From Polyangiaceae bacterium (lineage in GTDB: Bacteria; Myxococcota_A; Polyangia; Polyangiales; Polyangiaceae): a DNA stretch of 64,000 bases. The notes beneath the pieces are model-generated. The model did no database searches, was not told the DNA's origin, and saw only the letters and a list, made by a program, of their open reading frames with translations. Where the stretch lies: NCBI GenBank assembly GCA_016719945.1, contig JADJYE010000016.1, positions 1-64,000 of the forward strand. Direction: 5' to 3'. The translations under genes were made by a program, and so were the position numbers. Shown here in pieces: positions 48,463 to 57,183 of the stretch (its first letter is position 1; every line of letters starts with the position of its first letter).

Positions 48463-51348
48463 ATGGCTCGTGACGCGTTCGGGTGGATCGGCACGGTCGT
48501 CGGCGGCCGCTACGTGGTCGACGACGTCGTCGGCGAAGGCGGCTTCGCGATCGTTTACCGCGGCCGTCACCGCGACATCGGCACGAAGGTCGCGCTCAAG
48601 TGCCTCAAGATGCCAGGCCACTTCACGGCGGCCGCGCGTGAGATCTTGATCGACCGCTTCAAGGAGGAGGGCAGGGTCCTCTCGAAGCTGAGCGAGCACC
48701 CCAACATCGTGCGGGCGCTCGACTTCGGGGTCGCGGAGGGCAAGGCCGATCCCATCCCGTACTTGGTGCTCGAATGGCTGGAGGGCGAGACGCTCGAGGC
48801 GATGATCGCGCGTCGCCGAACAGCAGGGGGAGCCGCGACACCTCGTGAGGCCTTACGCGTCATGGTGCCGGTCGTGGGCGCCCTCGCCTTCGCGCACCGC
48901 CTCGGGATCGCGCACCGAGACATCAAGCCGGCCAACATCTTCCTCGCCGGAACCGCCGCGGGCATCGTGCCCAAGGTGCTCGACTTCGGGATCGCCAAGG
49001 CGATGCAGGAGGGCGAGACCTGCACGCAGCTCGCGACCCGCACCTCGAGCGGCTTCCACGCGTTCTCTCCGCCTCACGGCGCCCCCGAGCAGTTCAGGCC
49101 CAAGGCGTTCGGCCCCACCGGTCCATGGACCGATGTGCACGGCGCCGGGCTGCTCCTGTGCGAGCTGTTGACCGGTCGCCCCGTCTTCGACGGGGACGAC
49201 CACGGCGACTTCTTCGTGGCGTCCACGTCGCCCGAGCGGGCGACCCCTCGCTCGCGCGGCGTCTTCGTCTCCGACGCGCTCGAGCGCGTCTGCGCGCGCG
49301 CGACCGCCACGCAGCCGAGGGACCGCTTCCGCGACGCGACCGAGATGCAGGACGCCCTCCTCGCGTGCGCCGCCGAGAGCGGAGCCGACGCGCCGCCCCC
49401 CGCCGCCGCCAACAAGACAATGCCAGCAGAGCCGATCCCCGGCGCCGCGCCGCTGACCGAGCAGCGCGGTTCGGCGCCTGCGCCGGAGCAGCGAACGTCG
49501 GCGCCTTTCGCCGAGCACACGGCGGACCGCGGCGTCTCGAGCACGATCGGCCGCTTCGCACCGTCGCCAGCGAAGCGCAAGCCGCGCTCGAAGGCGCCCA
49601 TCATCGTGGGCGCCGCCGTCGCCGCAGGCGTCCTCGGCGTCGGAGGCTTCTTCCTCTTCTCTGGCGGCTCGAAGACCACGAAGAAGACCAAGAGCTCGGC
49701 CAGCGCGAGCGACGAGGCGGCGAAGGCGGACGCGGCGTGCAAGGCGGCCGACTCTGCCGAGTGCCGCGCAGCGTGCGACGGTGGCTCGACGACCGCGTGC
49801 GCCCGCGAAGGCGACGCGCTCGCCAGCAAGAGGCTCCTCACCAACGAAGACTGGGCTCGCGGGGTGAAGGTCCTCGACGTCGCGTGCAACGCCAAGCACT
49901 TCGGCGCGTGCGCCGACCTCGCAAAAATGCTCCGCGACGTGCGCGGAACCCCGGATCCCAAGCGCGCCCTCGCGGTCGCGCAGATGGCGTGCGACGGCGG
50001 CGACCTCGATGGGTGTCGGCGGCTCGCGGGGCACCACGTCGATGGCATCGCCACCGCGCGGGATCGAGCCAAAGGGACGGCGCTCCTCGTGCGCGCGTGT
50101 GACGGTGGCCTGCGGGCCGCGTGCGTGGATTTGGCAACGACGCTGATGAGCGGGCCCCGCGCAGGCCGCGATCCGGTGAAGGCGGTGTCGTTGCTCAAGC
50201 CTCACTGCGACGCAGGGGAGCAAGCTGCCTGCGTGGGGCTGGCTTGGCACCATCTAACGGGCGTCGGCGTCCCTCAGGACCTCGGAGCGGTCGCCAGTCT
50301 GTCGAAGAGTGCCTGTGAGCTCGGCGATGGTGACGGGTGCGCTCGCTTTGGTACCCAACATCTACGCGGACATGGCGCTCCAAAAGACGACGCCAAAGCC
50401 GTCGCGCTCTACCAGTCCGCGTGTGACAGCGGGAGCGTCGATGGCTGCATCGAGCTCGCGAATGCCCATATGAACGGCCTCGGAGGTCTCGCGCGAGACC
50501 TCGAGCCTGCCCTCAGCCTCGCGCGGCGCGGATGTGCCACGGGAAACGCTCGCGCTTGCGTCGCCCTCGCGCACTACCGGACCGTCAAAGGTGAAGTGAC
50601 GCCTGCTCTGAAGGACATGGAGGACGCCTGTCGAGCGGGAGAGTGGCTGGCTTGCACGAGCGCAGCCCGCTCACACCTTCGAGGGTCCGGAGTTGCTCGC
50701 GACGTCCAGGTTGGGATCTCCCTCGTGCAGCGCGGCTGCGAGCTCGGCGACGACGTCTCGTGCTCGATCCAGTCGGTCTACTACAGGACGGGGGAGGGCC
50801 TTCCGAAGGACGTGACCCGCGGTGTCTCGATGGCGGCCGAGGCGTGCGGCCAAGGCTCGGGACACGGCTGCGCCAACAGCGGGTGGGCCTATCAGTACGG
50901 GGCAGGGGTGCCGAAGGACGAGAGTCGAGCCGCCACCTACTACGATCGCGCGTGCAAGATGGGTGAGTCCCTCGGCTGCGCGAACTACGCTTCCCTGCGC
51001 TACGCTCAAGATCCACCCCTCTCGCGGAAGCTGTTCGAAGAGGCGTGCGCGATGCTGAGCTATCGCGCGTGCGCCACCGCTGGTGGCATGTACGAGCGTG
51101 GCCATGGAGGGCTCAAGAACGCGTCTCGTGCGGCCGAGCTCTACCAACTCGCCTGTAATGACACGACGAACTTCTCGAACTCTGCCGTGCTGGGCTGCAC
51201 CGAGCTCGCGCGCCTACACGAGCAAGGGATCGGCGTTCCCAAGAACGAGGTGACGGCGAAGATGCTCTACGCGAAGGCCTGCAAGCTCTACTTCGGCACG
51301 CCCGAGGACAAGGGCGTTGGCGAGACGGCCTGTCGTAAGGCGAAGTAG
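48463..51348 (+). CDS. Ser/Thr protein kinase fused to Sel1-repeat array
   Basis: 961 residues. The start at 48463 is at MARDAFGWIGTVVGGRYVVD; the frame is open further upstream but that part covers the divergent promoter. Kinase domain at about 15-310: GEGGFA, VALKCLK, HRDIKPAN, DFGIAK, APEQF, with an insertion around HAFSPPHG. A Pro/Ala linker is followed by one membrane helix near 380-402 (IIVGAAVAAGVLGVGGFFLF). The rest, about residues 425-960, holds more than ten Sel1-like repeats with Cys pairs (ACDGGDLDGCRRLAGHHVDG, ACELGDGDGCARFGTQHLRG). The repeats should face the periplasm, so this resembles a receptor kinase whose sensor is a Sel1 scaffold. Confidence 0.93.
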   Translation: MARDAFGWIGTVVGGRYVVDDVVGEGGFAIVYRGRHRDIGTKVALKCLKMPGHFTAAAREILIDRFKEEGRVLSKLSEHPNIVRALDFGVAEGKADPIPYLVLEWLEGETLEAMIARRRTAGGAATPREALRVMVPVVGALAFAHRLGIAHRDIKPANIFLAGTAAGIVPKVLDFGIAKAMQEGETCTQLATRTSSGFHAFSPPHGAPEQFRPKAFGPTGPWTDVHGAGLLLCELLTGRPVFDGDDHGDFFVASTSPERATPRSRGVFVSDALERVCARATATQPRDRFRDATEMQDALLACAAESGADAPPPAAANKTMPAEPIPGAAPLTEQRGSAPAPEQRTSAPFAEHTADRGVSSTIGRFAPSPAKRKPRSKAPIIVGAAVAAGVLGVGGFFLFSGGSKTTKKTKSSASASDEAAKADAACKAADSAECRAACDGGSTTACAREGDALASKRLLTNEDWARGVKVLDVACNAKHFGACADLAKMLRDVRGTPDPKRALAVAQMACDGGDLDGCRRLAGHHVDGIATARDRAKGTALLVRACDGGLRAACVDLATTLMSGPRAGRDPVKAVSLLKPHCDAGEQAACVGLAWHHLTGVGVPQDLGAVASLSKSACELGDGDGCARFGTQHLRGHGAPKDDAKAVALYQSACDSGSVDGCIELANAHMNGLGGLARDLEPALSLARRGCATGNARACVALAHYRTVKGEVTPALKDMEDACRAGEWLACTSAARSHLRGSGVARDVQVGISLVQRGCELGDDVSCSIQSVYYRTGEGLPKDVTRGVSMAAEACGQGSGHGCANSGWAYQYGAGVPKDESRAATYYDRACKMGESLGCANYASLRYAQDPPLSRKLFEEACAMLSYRACATAGGMYERGHGGLKNASRAAELYQLACNDTTNFSNSAVLGCTELARLHEQGIGVPKNEVTAKMLYAKACKLYFGTPEDKGVGETACRKAK

Positions 51349-51352
51349 GGCG

Positions 51353-51982
51353 TCACAGGCTCTGCACGATCCACGTGAGCAAGGCGCCCGCGACGACGCC
51401 CAGCCCGAACAGCCACGGCCCACCCAGGCGGGTCTTCTGCAGCGGCAGGACGACCTCGTCGATCACCATCGGGTCGAGCGCGGCCCCGGCCTCGGTCAGC
51501 GCGGCCTCGGACACAGGCGCGGCCGGGCGCAGCAGCGCAGCCTGGTCGTTGGCTGCGCGCGCCGCGGGCGGCCGCTCACTCATCGTCGACGGCGGGAGGA
51601 AGGCGGGGAGGGAGTGGCGCGGGTTGTTCACCACCGAGGCCGGAGGCGCACCGAAGGTCGGAGGGGGTGGAGGCGTCGAGCCCGCGGGGACCAACGGCCA
51701 GTCTTCACGCGTCTGCGTCAGCGACCTGAAATATTGGGCTCTTGAGCTGACCGGTGCGGGCGGCGTCGCCGGCAGCGCGGCCCCCGGACGTGTCGACGAG
51801 CGAGGCCTCACCGCCGCGCGGCTGGAGGGAGGCGGCGCCGGGGGAGGCGGGATGACCCGCAGGGCCATGGGCCGCGGAACCTTGGGCGCGACCCGAACGC
51901 CCGACCGGGGCGCCTCGGAAGGCGAGGCGGAGGCGGGCTCGGAGGCATCGACCAGAGCGTGCGAGGAGGGTTGTGTGGCCAT
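51353..51982 (-). CDS. Pro-rich tail-anchored hypothetical protein
   Basis: 209 residues from ATG 51982; an in-frame ATG at 52024 is less likely. Long Pro/Ala/Ser-rich disordered region (RVIPPPPAPPPSSRAAVRP), a short helical part (SEAALTEAGAALDPMVIDEV) and a single C-terminal membrane helix (WLFGLGVVAGALLTWIVQSL). Tail-anchored layout with the bulk in the cytoplasm. No family is recognised. Its stop is 4 nt from the end of the convergent kinase gene, so the two 3' ends abut. Confidence 0.6.
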   Translation of the reverse strand: MATQPSSHALVDASEPASASPSEAPRSGVRVAPKVPRPMALRVIPPPPAPPPSSRAAVRPRSSTRPGAALPATPPAPVSSRAQYFRSLTQTREDWPLVPAGSTPPPPPTFGAPPASVVNNPRHSLPAFLPPSTMSERPPAARAANDQAALLRPAAPVSEAALTEAGAALDPMVIDEVVLPLQKTRLGGPWLFGLGVVAGALLTWIVQSL

Positions 51983-52195
51983 GGCGGGCGAACTTCGTCT
52001 GGCAAGGTTGATGCCGGACCACACCTGACCGCCGCGTCCGGCGCAGCGGTATCATTTTCACCTGGCTCGCCGGATGACCGTCGCGCACCCCCGATCTGGG
52101 CCCCGCGGGAGCGAGCAGTGGGTCGAAGGCAGCACGGGGTGATGGATCGTCGATCCCCCGGATCGCGGCCGCGCGGTTGGCGATACCATCGGCTC

Positions 52196-54424
52196 ATGGT
52201 CGATGTTGCCCGTCGCTCGCTCCGCTCCGTCTGGCCGTTGTTTCTCCTGGGGGGCAGCTTGTTCGCCTCGAGCTGTAGCTGCGACGGCGGGGAGGACTCC
52301 GACGAGAGCGGCGGCTCCGGCGGCTCCGGCGCCAACAACACCGGGGGCGGCGTGGTCGGCGGCGCCGGTGGGAGCACCAACAACGGCTTCACCGGCGGCG
52401 CTGGCGGTGGCACGGGCGGCGGCACGGGCGGAACCATCTCGGAGGGCGGCGCGAACGAGGGCTGCTTCTTCGTGCCGCCGCCGGGTGATTTCGCGCCCGG
52501 GCTCGACTGCTCGTGGAATGGCCCAGCCGCTGGGAGCCCCTACCAGAACTACAACGACGTGGTCATGACCCCGGTCGTCGTGAACCTCACCGACGACAAC
52601 GCGGACGCGATGGTGACGCTCGACGACATCCCCGACATCGCGTTCATCGCCTACCGGCTCCAGGAGGAGAGCTGCTGCAACAGCCAAGGTGTGCTCCGCA
52701 TCTTGTCGGGAGGCTGCAACGCCGACGGGACGATGGTGGAGCACGTCACCATCGGCGCGACGGAGATCCAGGCCGACACCGGGATCGCCAACCTGTGGAT
52801 GGACAACTCCGGCGGCCTGGCGGCCGGCGATCTCGACGACGACGGCTCGGTCGATCTCGTCGCCACGCTCCAGAACGGGGGGACCATCGCGTTCGAGCGC
52901 GACGGCTCCGTCAAATGGGTCCAGCAGCAGTATCCGCTGCGTCCGTCGGGCGACCACCTCGCCGGGACCACGCCGTCGATCGCGGATATCGACGCGGACG
53001 GCGCGGTCGAGATCATCCAGGGTCGAGTCGTGCTCAACGGCGTGGACGGCACCCTGAAGTGGGTGGGCACGGCGGGCGTCGGCACGAACGGCTTCATGGG
53101 CCCGGTGTCCTCCTCCGGCAACCTCGACAACGACGCGGGAGGCACGCTCGAGGTCCTCGCCGGCTCGACCGCGTACGCGTCGGACGGCTCGGTGCTGTGG
53201 ACGTTCGACTTCCTCGGCAACGCGATCACGGCGGCCAACTGCCAGAGCTCGAGCTTCCCGTGCGACGGGTTCACCGCGACCGGCAACTTCGACGCCGACG
53301 CGGAGGGTGAGGTCGTCATCGTGCGCGCCGGCAAGATCTACCTCGTGAACCACGACGGCACGCCGATGCTCGACCCGGCGACCACGCTGCCGGTCGTCGT
53401 CGACATCCCGGTCGACAACTGCAGCAAGAACGAGGGCGGGCCGCCCACGGTCGCGGACTTCGACGGCGACATGGTCCCGGAGATCGGAGTGGCCGGGTCC
53501 GACTACTACATCGTGATGGATCTCGAGTGCCTGGCGAGCCCGCTCCCAGCGCAGTGCTCGGATCCCGGCATCCGCTGGAAGGTCCCCAACGCCGATTGCT
53601 CGTCGCGCGTGACGGGGTCGAGCGTGTTCGACTTCGACGGCGACGGTAAGACCGAGGTCGTCTACAACGACGAGGACTTCTTCCGGATCTTCGACGGCAC
53701 GACGGGCGCGGTCCTCACCGAGATCGCGAACCACTCTCACACCCGCCTCGAGATGCCGATCATCGCGGACGTCGACAACGACGGGAACGCCGAGATCGTC
53801 TTCATCGAGAACGCGTCCGGCGGCACCACCCAAGGGATCCGCGTCTACGCCGACGCCTCGGACTCGTGGGTCCCGACGCGCCGCATCTGGAACCAACACG
53901 CCTACCACGTGACCAACGTCGACGAGCTCGGCGGCATCCCCGCGCCCGAAGCGGCGAACTGGCTCGAGCCGACGACCTCGACGCCCGCCGGCGTGATGAA
54001 CAACTTCCGGCAGAACCTCCCGGCGTTCGACGTCTTCGCCGCGCCGGACCTCACCGTGGAGCTCACCATCAGCGAGGCCACCTGCCCCGCGACGCTGAGC
54101 CTCATCGCGCAGGTGTGCAACGAGGGCGCGCTGCAGGTCGGCGCCGGTGTCCCGGTGAGCTTCTGGGACATCGCGACGATGACGCAGGTCACGTGTGAGA
54201 ACGCGCCGGTCGTCACCGGCTCGCCGCTCGGGCCCGGGCAGTGCCAGAACCTCACCTGCCTGCTCGCCGACCCCCCGACCGACCCTCAGAGCGTCGACAT
54301 TCGCGCGTGCGTCGACAACGCCGGCTTCGAGTGCGATCAGCCGCCGGCGAAGGGCGGCAACAACGAGTGCATCGAGGACAACAACCGCTCGGAGTCGAGC
54401 GGCGCGTGCCCCGAGATCGGTTAG
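52196..54424 (+). CDS. FG-GAP/VCBS repeat lipoprotein
   Basis: 742 residues. Signal peptide with SSC, then an Asp/Gly-rich linker with GGTGGG repeats. The body is a VCBS/FG-GAP propeller with calcium-type motifs (LAAGDLDDDGSVDLVATL, SIADIDADGAVEII, ADFDGDMVPEIGVAG, VFDFDGDGKTEVVY, IADVDNDGNAEIVFIE). The final 150 residues have a different composition with paired Cys (ATCPATLSLIAQVC, CQNLTCLLAD). An adhesin-like surface protein. It begins 213 nt from a divergent gene; DciA-like gene follows after 3 nt. Intact in one frame, unlike the other FG-GAP gene in this window. Confidence 0.88.
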   Translation: MVDVARRSLRSVWPLFLLGGSLFASSCSCDGGEDSDESGGSGGSGANNTGGGVVGGAGGSTNNGFTGGAGGGTGGGTGGTISEGGANEGCFFVPPPGDFAPGLDCSWNGPAAGSPYQNYNDVVMTPVVVNLTDDNADAMVTLDDIPDIAFIAYRLQEESCCNSQGVLRILSGGCNADGTMVEHVTIGATEIQADTGIANLWMDNSGGLAAGDLDDDGSVDLVATLQNGGTIAFERDGSVKWVQQQYPLRPSGDHLAGTTPSIADIDADGAVEIIQGRVVLNGVDGTLKWVGTAGVGTNGFMGPVSSSGNLDNDAGGTLEVLAGSTAYASDGSVLWTFDFLGNAITAANCQSSSFPCDGFTATGNFDADAEGEVVIVRAGKIYLVNHDGTPMLDPATTLPVVVDIPVDNCSKNEGGPPTVADFDGDMVPEIGVAGSDYYIVMDLECLASPLPAQCSDPGIRWKVPNADCSSRVTGSSVFDFDGDGKTEVVYNDEDFFRIFDGTTGAVLTEIANHSHTRLEMPIIADVDNDGNAEIVFIENASGGTTQGIRVYADASDSWVPTRRIWNQHAYHVTNVDELGGIPAPEAANWLEPTTSTPAGVMNNFRQNLPAFDVFAAPDLTVELTISEATCPATLSLIAQVCNEGALQVGAGVPVSFWDIATMTQVTCENAPVVTGSPLGPGQCQNLTCLLADPPTDPQSVDIRACVDNAGFECDQPPAKGGNNECIEDNNRSESSGACPEIG

Positions 54425-54427
54425 CCG

Positions 54428-54901
54428 GTGGTCCCTCGCAAGAGGAAGAAGCGCCGGCGCGACTTCGAGACGATCGGCGTGGTGCTGGGGCGCGAGAAGC
54501 CCTTCAAGGGTGTGGCCGCTGACGTGGCGCCGATCTCCGACGCCGCCTGGGAGGCCGCGGTCGGCACGCGTATCGCGGCTCGCGCGAAGCCGAAGCGCCT
54601 CGATCGGGGGGTCTTGCTGGTGGCGACCGCGACGTCGGCGTGGTCGAACGAGCTGTCGTTGCTCGCGGCGCCCATCCTCGAGAAGCTCCGCGCGCAAGGG
54701 CTCGACGTCCGCGAGCTGCGCTTCCGGGTTGGGCCCCTCGAGCCCGTCGCGAAGCCCCCGCGGCGCCCCGCCAAGCTCGCCCCTCGCGCCGTGGCGCTGA
54801 GCCCAGTGCTCCGCCGCTCGCTCGACCACGTCCCGGACGACGAGCTGCGCGCCGCGATCGAGGCCGCCGCCAAGAAGGCCCTCGGCTTCGCCCCCGAGTA
54901 G
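54428..54901 (+). CDS. DciA-like (DUF721) protein
   Basis: 157 residues from a GTG at 54428. The family pattern is visible: WEAAVGTRIAARAKPKRLDR, GVLLVATATSAWSNELSLLA, APILEKLRAQGLDVRELRFR and VGPLEP. DciA proteins load or open the replicative helicase DnaB in bacteria that lack DnaC; this assignment rests on family resemblance. The N-terminus is basic (PRKRKKRRR). It lies 3 nt after the VCBS gene, so translational coupling may occur, though no functional link is evident. Convergent with the FHA gene. Confidence 0.75.
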   Translation: MVPRKRKKRRRDFETIGVVLGREKPFKGVAADVAPISDAAWEAAVGTRIAARAKPKRLDRGVLLVATATSAWSNELSLLAAPILEKLRAQGLDVRELRFRVGPLEPVAKPPRRPAKLAPRAVALSPVLRRSLDHVPDDELRAAIEAAAKKALGFAPE

Positions 54902-54917
54902 CTGGCGAGCGGAGCGG

Positions 54918-55742
54918 CTAGATACCGGCGGCGAGCCGCTGGGCGAGACCGTCGAGGCGCGTCAGCAAGAAGCGCTCGGTGGCGGTGATGGTCGTCGCGT
55001 GGGTGATGATCTTCACGTAGGCGTGGACCGTCTGCTCGCGCAGGTGCTTGAGCTTCGGGCCGACGATCAACAGCTCGTCGATGATCGGCGCGGGCATCAC
55101 GTATTTCATCAGGCCATAGGCGTCGAAGATCCACTCGACCCAGCTCGCGCGCTGCAGCTCGCTCGCCAGCTTCACCGCCTGCACGGCGAACCGGCCGAGC
55201 GCGATCGGATCGACGGCCGCGCCTCCCTTCATCTCGCGCATCAGATCCGCGAACGGCCCCGAGAGCACGCGCTCGGCCTCCTCGGGCCGACCGAGGGCGA
55301 ACATCTTGTCGGCCAGCTGCGACAGGGTCGCGAACGACGCGACGACCTTCGCCGTGCCGGTGGTGGGGGGGCGTCCCCCGCCCGCCTTGGCCTCGAGCGC
55401 CGCCAGCTCGGTCGGCCCCAGCGTACGCGCCAAGAAGCCTCGGCTGCGCTGCGAGTCGGGCATCGCGACGCTGATCAGCATCTCGTGCTTTCCGATGCTG
55501 ATGCGGTCTCGGTCGTGCAGCGGGCGCTCGGCGTTGATGCGAGCGCCGTTCACCAGCACCCCGTTACGGCTGCCGAGGTCGACGACGAAGGCGCCGGCGT
55601 CGGTGACGCGGATGGAGGCGTGACGGCGCGACACCATCGCGTCATCGATGGACAGCTGGCACTCCTCGCTGCGGCCGATGACGAACTCGCCCGGCGGCAG
55701 CTCGATGTCATGCGCGCGGTAGCGCAGCCGGAACTGCTGCAT
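54918..55742 (-). CDS. FHA-domain protein, copy 1
   Basis: 274 residues. The FHA domain, which binds phosphothreonine, is N-terminal: GEFVIGRSEECQLSIDDAMV, SRRHASI, LGSRNGVLVNG, all core positions present. The second half is a helical domain (LADKMFALGRPEEAERVLSG, LRHLREQ-like ending) shared with the next gene. No signal or membrane segment. It follows copy 2 by 14 nt and looks like a tandem duplicate. FHA proteins in myxobacteria commonly read Pkn kinase output; no kinase is adjacent here. Confidence 0.9.
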   Translation of the reverse strand: MQQFRLRYRAHDIELPPGEFVIGRSEECQLSIDDAMVSRRHASIRVTDAGAFVVDLGSRNGVLVNGARINAERPLHDRDRISIGKHEMLISVAMPDSQRSRGFLARTLGPTELAALEAKAGGGRPPTTGTAKVVASFATLSQLADKMFALGRPEEAERVLSGPFADLMREMKGGAAVDPIALGRFAVQAVKLASELQRASWVEWIFDAYGLMKYVMPAPIIDELLIVGPKLKHLREQTVHAYVKIITHATTITATERFLLTRLDGLAQRLAAGI

Positions 55743-55756
55743 CTCTCACGTCAACG

Positions 55757-56590
55757 TTACTTGAGGCCGACCAGAGGTTCGAGACCTTCGATGCGGGACA
55801 TCAAGAATCGCTCGTTGGCGCCGAGGGTGTCCGCCACGGCGCGCAGGCTCTCGACGTACGCGTGGAGCAGCTCGGCGTCGCAGGGCGTCTTGCGCAGCAC
55901 GGTGTAGAGCTCGTCGACGATCGGCTGGGGCAAGAGCTCGCCGAGCGCCAGGTAGAGGTCGATGGCGTAGTCGATCCACGCGGCGCCCTGCTTCGCCGCC
56001 CCGAGCTTCACGCCGAGGCCCGCGGCGCGCTGCGCGACCGCGGGGTCGACCTTGGGCCCGCCCTTCTTCACGCGGGCGAGCACGTCCTTCAGCGGTCGCT
56101 CCAGGAGCCGCTCCGCGTCGTCGAGCTTGCCCATCGCCATGGCCTTCTCCGCGACCACGCCGATGAGGCTGAGCTCGTTGACACGGCGATCCGGGTCTCC
56201 CTCCGGCTTGAGGGGACGGATCCCCGTCTCGAGGGTGGGATCGTCCGACAGCTCGAACAGGTTGGCGGTCTGGAGGGTCTGCATCTCGGGCCGGCGGGGC
56301 CGCGCAGAGCCGCTGGCCAGGCCGTGGATCGTCATCACCTGCGACCCCACGGTGATCGTGTCGCCGTCGACGAGGGTGTGCGCGCCGGACACCTTCTCTC
56401 CGTTCACCAGGACGCCGTTGCGGCTGCCGAGGTCTTCGACCGTGGCCGAGCCCCCCGCGACGATGAGCACCGCGTGCTGGCGCGAGATGAGCGGATCGTC
56501 GACGCTGAGCTGGCACTTCGAGCTCCGGCCGATCACGAATTGACCCTCGGGGACCTCGAGGTTGTGGCCCAGGTAGCGGAGCCGAATCAC
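55757..56590 (-). CDS. FHA-domain protein, copy 2
   Basis: 277 residues. N-terminal FHA domain with GRSSKCQLSVDDPLISRQHA, DLGSRNGVLVNG; C-terminal helical domain (LIGVVAEKAMAMGKLDDAER, YAIDLYLALGELLPQPIVDE) matching copy 1 in layout (residue numbers align over most of the length). The two differ in the linker and in many surface positions, so the duplication is old. It lies 43 nt after a gene for a small unknown protein and is probably co-transcribed with copy 1. Confidence 0.9.
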   Translation of the reverse strand: MIRLRYLGHNLEVPEGQFVIGRSSKCQLSVDDPLISRQHAVLIVAGGSATVEDLGSRNGVLVNGEKVSGAHTLVDGDTITVGSQVMTIHGLASGSARPRRPEMQTLQTANLFELSDDPTLETGIRPLKPEGDPDRRVNELSLIGVVAEKAMAMGKLDDAERLLERPLKDVLARVKKGGPKVDPAVAQRAAGLGVKLGAAKQGAAWIDYAIDLYLALGELLPQPIVDELYTVLRKTPCDAELLHAYVESLRAVADTLGANERFLMSRIEGLEPLVGLK

Positions 56591-56633
56591 GGGATGGTCT
56601 TACGATAGCAACAATTGAAGGGTCTTCTGCGCT

Positions 56634-57137
56634 TCACTCGCTGCGGATGAGCCGAAAGAACCGGACCACCGTGCGCGGGTGCGCGTAGAGGCCGTAGATT
56701 TTTAGCTCTCCCTCGGCAAACAGGCTCAGCAGCTCCCGCAGCCCCACGCGGCCGCGCCGCCCGCTCGGAGGCGGAGGCGGCGACGAAGCGCGCCCTTCGG
56801 ATCGCTCGACGAGCCCCACCCCCTGCTCGCGACCCAGGAGGGCCGCCGGCAAATCGCCGAGCCGCACGCGATCGAGGCTGAGCAGCGCGCGCAGCGGGCC
56901 GCCGATCGTCACCGACGGCCGGCCGATCGTGCCCTCGTGGAGGGTGAGCCTGCCGTGATCGAAGCGCAGCGTCGCGGCCTGCCCCGAGTCGAAATCGACG
57001 ATGAACACCGTGGCCTTCAGCGTGAAGAAGACGGCTCGGCGGGTAGGGGTTCGGATCCCCTCGCGCACGCGATCGGCGAAATAGGGGGCGAGGATCGAGC
57101 TCTCGGCGCCCGGGGCGAGATCGACGATCGGCTCCAT
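56634..57137 (-). CDS. hypothetical protein, SCP2-like region
   Basis: 167 residues from ATG 57137. The core ADRVREGIRTPTRRAVFFTL, FDSGQAATLRFDHGRLTLHE and RPSVTIGGPLRALLSLDRVR looks like an SCP2-type sterol/lipid-carrier fold, but no family is proven. A Pro-rich stretch (SSPPPPPSGRRGRVG) separates it from a C-terminal LSLFAEGELKIYGLYAHPRT segment. Cytoplasmic. In a minus-strand run with the PH protein 46 nt upstream and FHA copy 2 43 nt downstream. Function not assigned. Confidence 0.6.
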   Translation of the reverse strand: MEPIVDLAPGAESSILAPYFADRVREGIRTPTRRAVFFTLKATVFIVDFDSGQAATLRFDHGRLTLHEGTIGRPSVTIGGPLRALLSLDRVRLGDLPAALLGREQGVGLVERSEGRASSPPPPPSGRRGRVGLRELLSLFAEGELKIYGLYAHPRTVVRFFRLIRSE

Positions 57138-57183
57138 CGACCGGGAGGATGGTCGCCCATCCGGCCCAGGTCTAGTTTGTTCC

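Noticed and set aside
52058..54829. Minus-strand open frame of 923 codons
   Set aside because: It is antisense to the VCBS lipoprotein and is Arg/Asp/Val-rich with no domain; long antisense frames are common at this GC content.
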